Notes under the pieces: generated by a model
Told to the model about the DNA's origin: nothing
The model's input: only the letters and a program-made list of their open reading frames with translations
The model's database searches: none
Assembly: GCF_000069785.1 (NCBI RefSeq)
Contig: NC_010530.1
Span: 552,001-616,000 of the forward strand
DNA: 64,000 nucleotides
Direction: 5' to 3'
Source: Cupriavidus taiwanensis LMG 19424
GTDB taxonomy: Bacteria > Pseudomonadota > Gammaproteobacteria > Burkholderiales > Burkholderiaceae
In this document: positions 62,221-64,000 of the stretch, piece after piece
Layout: the number at the start of each line of letters is the position of its first letter
Position numbering within the stretch: the stretch's first letter is position 1
Made by a program: the position numbers and the translations under genes

Positions 62221-62526
62221 ATGGAAAGCCTCTCGTACAACCCGAACCTGGTGCCCTGGGAGCGTCCGGCGCCGAACAACGTGGCAGGGAAGGGCCATAT
62301 CGAGCGACCTGGCAAGGTCGCCAACATCGTCTGGCAGACCCGCGCCAGCGCCCCGAGCGCCTACGAGAACGCGCTGGGCGACGCGCTCGAAGCCGCCTTC
62401 GAGGGCGGTGCGCAGAACCCGCAGGAGATCGTGCGCGCGTTCAACGCGGCCGGCTTCCTGACCGTCGACAGCCAGCCCTGGACCGAAGAGCGCTTCCTGT
62501 CGGAAATGCGCCGCCTGGGCGCCTGA
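62221..62526 (+). CDS. Small protein associated with Rieske oxygenase operons
   Basis: 101 residues from the ATG at 62221 (GGAG 9 bases upstream; an ATG at 62206 is possible). N-terminal PNLVPWERPAPNNVAGKGHI is followed by a helical part (SAYENALGDALEAAFEGGAQ, then EEIV-like and WTEERFLSEMRRLG). I recall similar proteins labelled 'recombinase-like helix-turn-helix domain protein' beside ring-hydroxylating oxygenases, but this is not certain. It precedes the oxygenase by 39 bases, so it is likely a co-translated accessory or small regulator. No known catalytic motif. Confidence 0.6.
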   Translation: MESLSYNPNLVPWERPAPNNVAGKGHIERPGKVANIVWQTRASAPSAYENALGDALEAAFEGGAQNPQEIVRAFNAAGFLTVDSQPWTEERFLSEMRRLGA

Positions 62527-62565
62527 GCCCCAGCCGCCCCAGCACAGCGTCTTAGCGAGAACCCC

Positions 62566-63627
62566 ATGGAATCGAACAAGCAAGCCCGCGCCGAAGCCCG
62601 CCTGAATACCGGCCTGCGCAACTACTGGTACCCGGTCGCCGCCTCGTGGGCCGTGACCCATGCTCCCATCGGCATCACCCGCCTGAGCCAGAACATCGTG
62701 CTGTGGCGCGACGGCGCCGGCCAGGTGCATGCGCTGGAAGACCGCTGCCCGCACCGCGGCGCGCGGCTGTCGATGGGCTGGAACCTGGGCGACCGCGTTG
62801 CCTGCTGGTACCACGGCGTCGAGGTCGGCGGCGACGGCCAGGTCAAGAGCGTGCCGGCGGTGGAAAGCTGCCCGCTGGAAGGCCGCACCTGCGTGCGCAG
62901 CTACCCGGTGCAGGAACAGGCCGGCGCGATCTTCCTGTGGTTCGGCGACCAGGCTCCGCAGGGCGAGGGCAGCCCCGACGAGCTGCGCCTGCCCGAGGAA
63001 CTGGTCAGCGAGGAACACAGCCACTTCCTGTGCGTGGCGCACTGGGATTGCAACTACCGCTACGCCATCGACAACGTCATGGACCCGATGCACGGCGCCT
63101 ACCTGCACGCGGTGTCGCACTCGATGGCCTCCGGCGAGAAGTCCGCGGTGATGCAGATCCGCGAGACCGAGCACGGCCTGGTGTTCGAGAAGACCGGCCA
63201 GCGCGGCGTCAACTTCGACTGGGTGGAATTCGGCGAGACCGGCACGCTGTGGCTGCGCCTGGCGATCCCGTACCGCGCCAAAGTCGGCCCCGGCGGCCCG
63301 TTCGGCATCGTCGGCATGGCAACGCCGGTGGATGAAGACCACTGCATGGTGTTCTTCTGGCGCACCCGCCACGTGCAGGGCTGGGAGCGCGACGTGTGGC
63401 GCTTCCTGTATCGCAACCGCCTGGAGCAGCTGCACTGGGACGTGCTGGAGCAGGACCGCGTGGTGCTGGAAATGATGGCCCCCAACGCGCGGGACCACGA
63501 GATGCTGTACCAGCACGACGCCGGCATCACGCGCGTGCGCCGTCTGCTCAAGCGCCGCGCCGAGCAGGAAGTCGCCGACGAGCCGGTGGCGATGCTGAAG
63601 CCCGCCGGAGCTGCCAGCCATGCCTGA
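62566..63627 (+). CDS. Rieske-type aromatic ring-hydroxylating oxygenase, alpha subunit
   Basis: 353 residues. Rieske ligands C61-x-H63 and C80-x2-H83 (CPHRG, CWYHG); mononuclear iron motif N170-x2-D173-x2-H176-x4-H181. Length and N-terminus (LRNYWYPVAASWAV) are those of single-component-type oxygenases (phthalate/vanillate demethylase group) using a separate reductase. The second Rieske protein of the window (4571-5647) is of the KshA group and clearly different. The operon continues with an SDR, which overlaps it by 8 bases and runs out of the window. The substrate is unknown. Confidence 0.9.
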   Translation: MESNKQARAEARLNTGLRNYWYPVAASWAVTHAPIGITRLSQNIVLWRDGAGQVHALEDRCPHRGARLSMGWNLGDRVACWYHGVEVGGDGQVKSVPAVESCPLEGRTCVRSYPVQEQAGAIFLWFGDQAPQGEGSPDELRLPEELVSEEHSHFLCVAHWDCNYRYAIDNVMDPMHGAYLHAVSHSMASGEKSAVMQIRETEHGLVFEKTGQRGVNFDWVEFGETGTLWLRLAIPYRAKVGPGGPFGIVGMATPVDEDHCMVFFWRTRHVQGWERDVWRFLYRNRLEQLHWDVLEQDRVVLEMMAPNARDHEMLYQHDAGITRVRRLLKRRAEQEVADEPVAMLKPAGAASHA

Positions 63628-64000
63628 GGCCATCAAGAACCAAACGCTGCTGGCCGGCCGCAAGGTGCTGGTTACCGGCGCCGCGCGCGGCCTGGGCCTG
63701 GCCTTCGCCACCTCGCTGGCCGAAGCCGGCGCCAGCGTGGCCATGGCCGACATCCTGGCCGAGCGCCTGCAGCAGGAAGCCGATGCGCTGCGCGCCCGCG
63801 GCCTGAAGGTGGTGCCGGTCACGCTGGACCTGTCGGACCCCGCCTCGGTGCAGGCTTGTGCCGACGCCGCGGTGAAGGCCCTGGGCGGCCTCGACGGCCT
63901 GGTCAACAACGCTGCCGTGACCGACTCGGGCGGCCGCGCCGCCAGCGCCATCGACATCGCCACCTGGGACCGCGTGATGAACGTCAATGTGCGCGGCACG
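63620..64000 (+). CDS. SDR family oxidoreductase, 3' end outside window
   Basis: 127 residues are visible from the ATG at 63620, which overlaps the oxygenase end by 8 bases. Cofactor motif TGAARGLGLAFA, then VNNAAVTDSGG and the helix before the catalytic Ser (WDRVMNVNVRGT). The position directly after a Rieske oxygenase suggests a dihydrodiol or alcohol dehydrogenase step; this is inference, and the catalytic YxxxK lies beyond the window. Confidence 0.88.
   Translation, partial: MPEAIKNQTLLAGRKVLVTGAARGLGLAFATSLAEAGASVAMADILAERLQQEADALRARGLKVVPVTLDLSDPASVQACADAAVKALGGLDGLVNNAAVTDSGGRAASAIDIATWDRVMNVNVRGT

Noticed and set aside
62110..63999. 629-residue minus-strand frame at the window end
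   Set aside because: It is antisense to the small protein, the Rieske oxygenase and the SDR, all with clear motifs.

Overview
The window is GC-rich, densely coded DNA of a Burkholderiales bacterium, most likely a Cupriavidus (or near Ralstonia relative). The evidence is the codon bias, four periplasmic Bug/TctC receptors, many CoA ligase / acyl-CoA dehydrogenase / CaiB operons, and REP-like intergenic repeats of the kind seen in that group. The gene mix (catabolic operons, few housekeeping genes) suggests a secondary chromosome or accessory-rich replicon; this is inference. I see no tRNA, rRNA, CRISPR, prophage or intact insertion sequence.

Region 1 (1-6.4 kb) has a BNR/YCF48 beta-propeller (cut by the window edge), an RND/MMPL exporter, an Old Yellow Enzyme, a KshA-type Rieske oxygenase and a 3-alpha-hydroxysteroid dehydrogenase/carbonyl reductase-like SDR. 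It reads as an operon for oxidising a steroid-like or polycyclic lipid. Region 2 (6.5-15 kb) is a sulfatase locus: the remnant 3' end of one sulfatase, a LuxR-type regulator, a DUF1254/DUF1214 protein, a secreted Cys-type arylsulfatase, its radical-SAM maturase (frameshifted near the 3' end) and a DUF1329 protein. A 0.7 kb gene-free stretch of repeats and G-runs follows.

Region 3 (15.7-21 kb) has a PimC/PimD-like acyl-CoA dehydrogenase pair facing a CoA ligase and a Bug receptor. A short AT-richer patch (20.9-22.4 kb) holds a lipoprotein and a piece of a filamentous haemagglutinin. Region 4 (22.5-28.1 kb) matches the gene content of the Pseudomonas itaconate degradation operon: hydratase, CitE-like lyase, MmgE/PrpD protein, CoA-transferase and acyl-CoA dehydrogenase. 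It is followed by MgtC-family and DUF2628 membrane genes.

Region 5 (29.7-41 kb) has a LysR regulator facing an SDR-CaiB pair, then an AraC regulator facing a Bug-ligase-Bug-crotonase-acyl-CoA dehydrogenase operon. Region 6 (41.4-46.3 kb) is the conserved PrkA kinase - YeaH/DUF444 - SpoVR stress operon. Region 7 (46.4-55.1 kb) is an acyl-CoA dehydrogenase pair, MaoC-like protein and CaiB transferase facing a LysR gene, then a second LuxR-type regulator and a large MscS channel.

Region 8 (55.4-64 kb) has an SDR-CoA ligase pair, a DUF421 protein, a porin-Bug pair, an alpha/beta hydrolase, and the start of a Rieske oxygenase operon (small HTH-like protein, oxygenase, SDR cut by the window end). 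The last three transcription units share a 16-bp AT-rich near-palindrome, which suggests one regulator. Overall the segment is a set of separate 'import, CoA-activate, beta-oxidise' modules, each with its own regulator.
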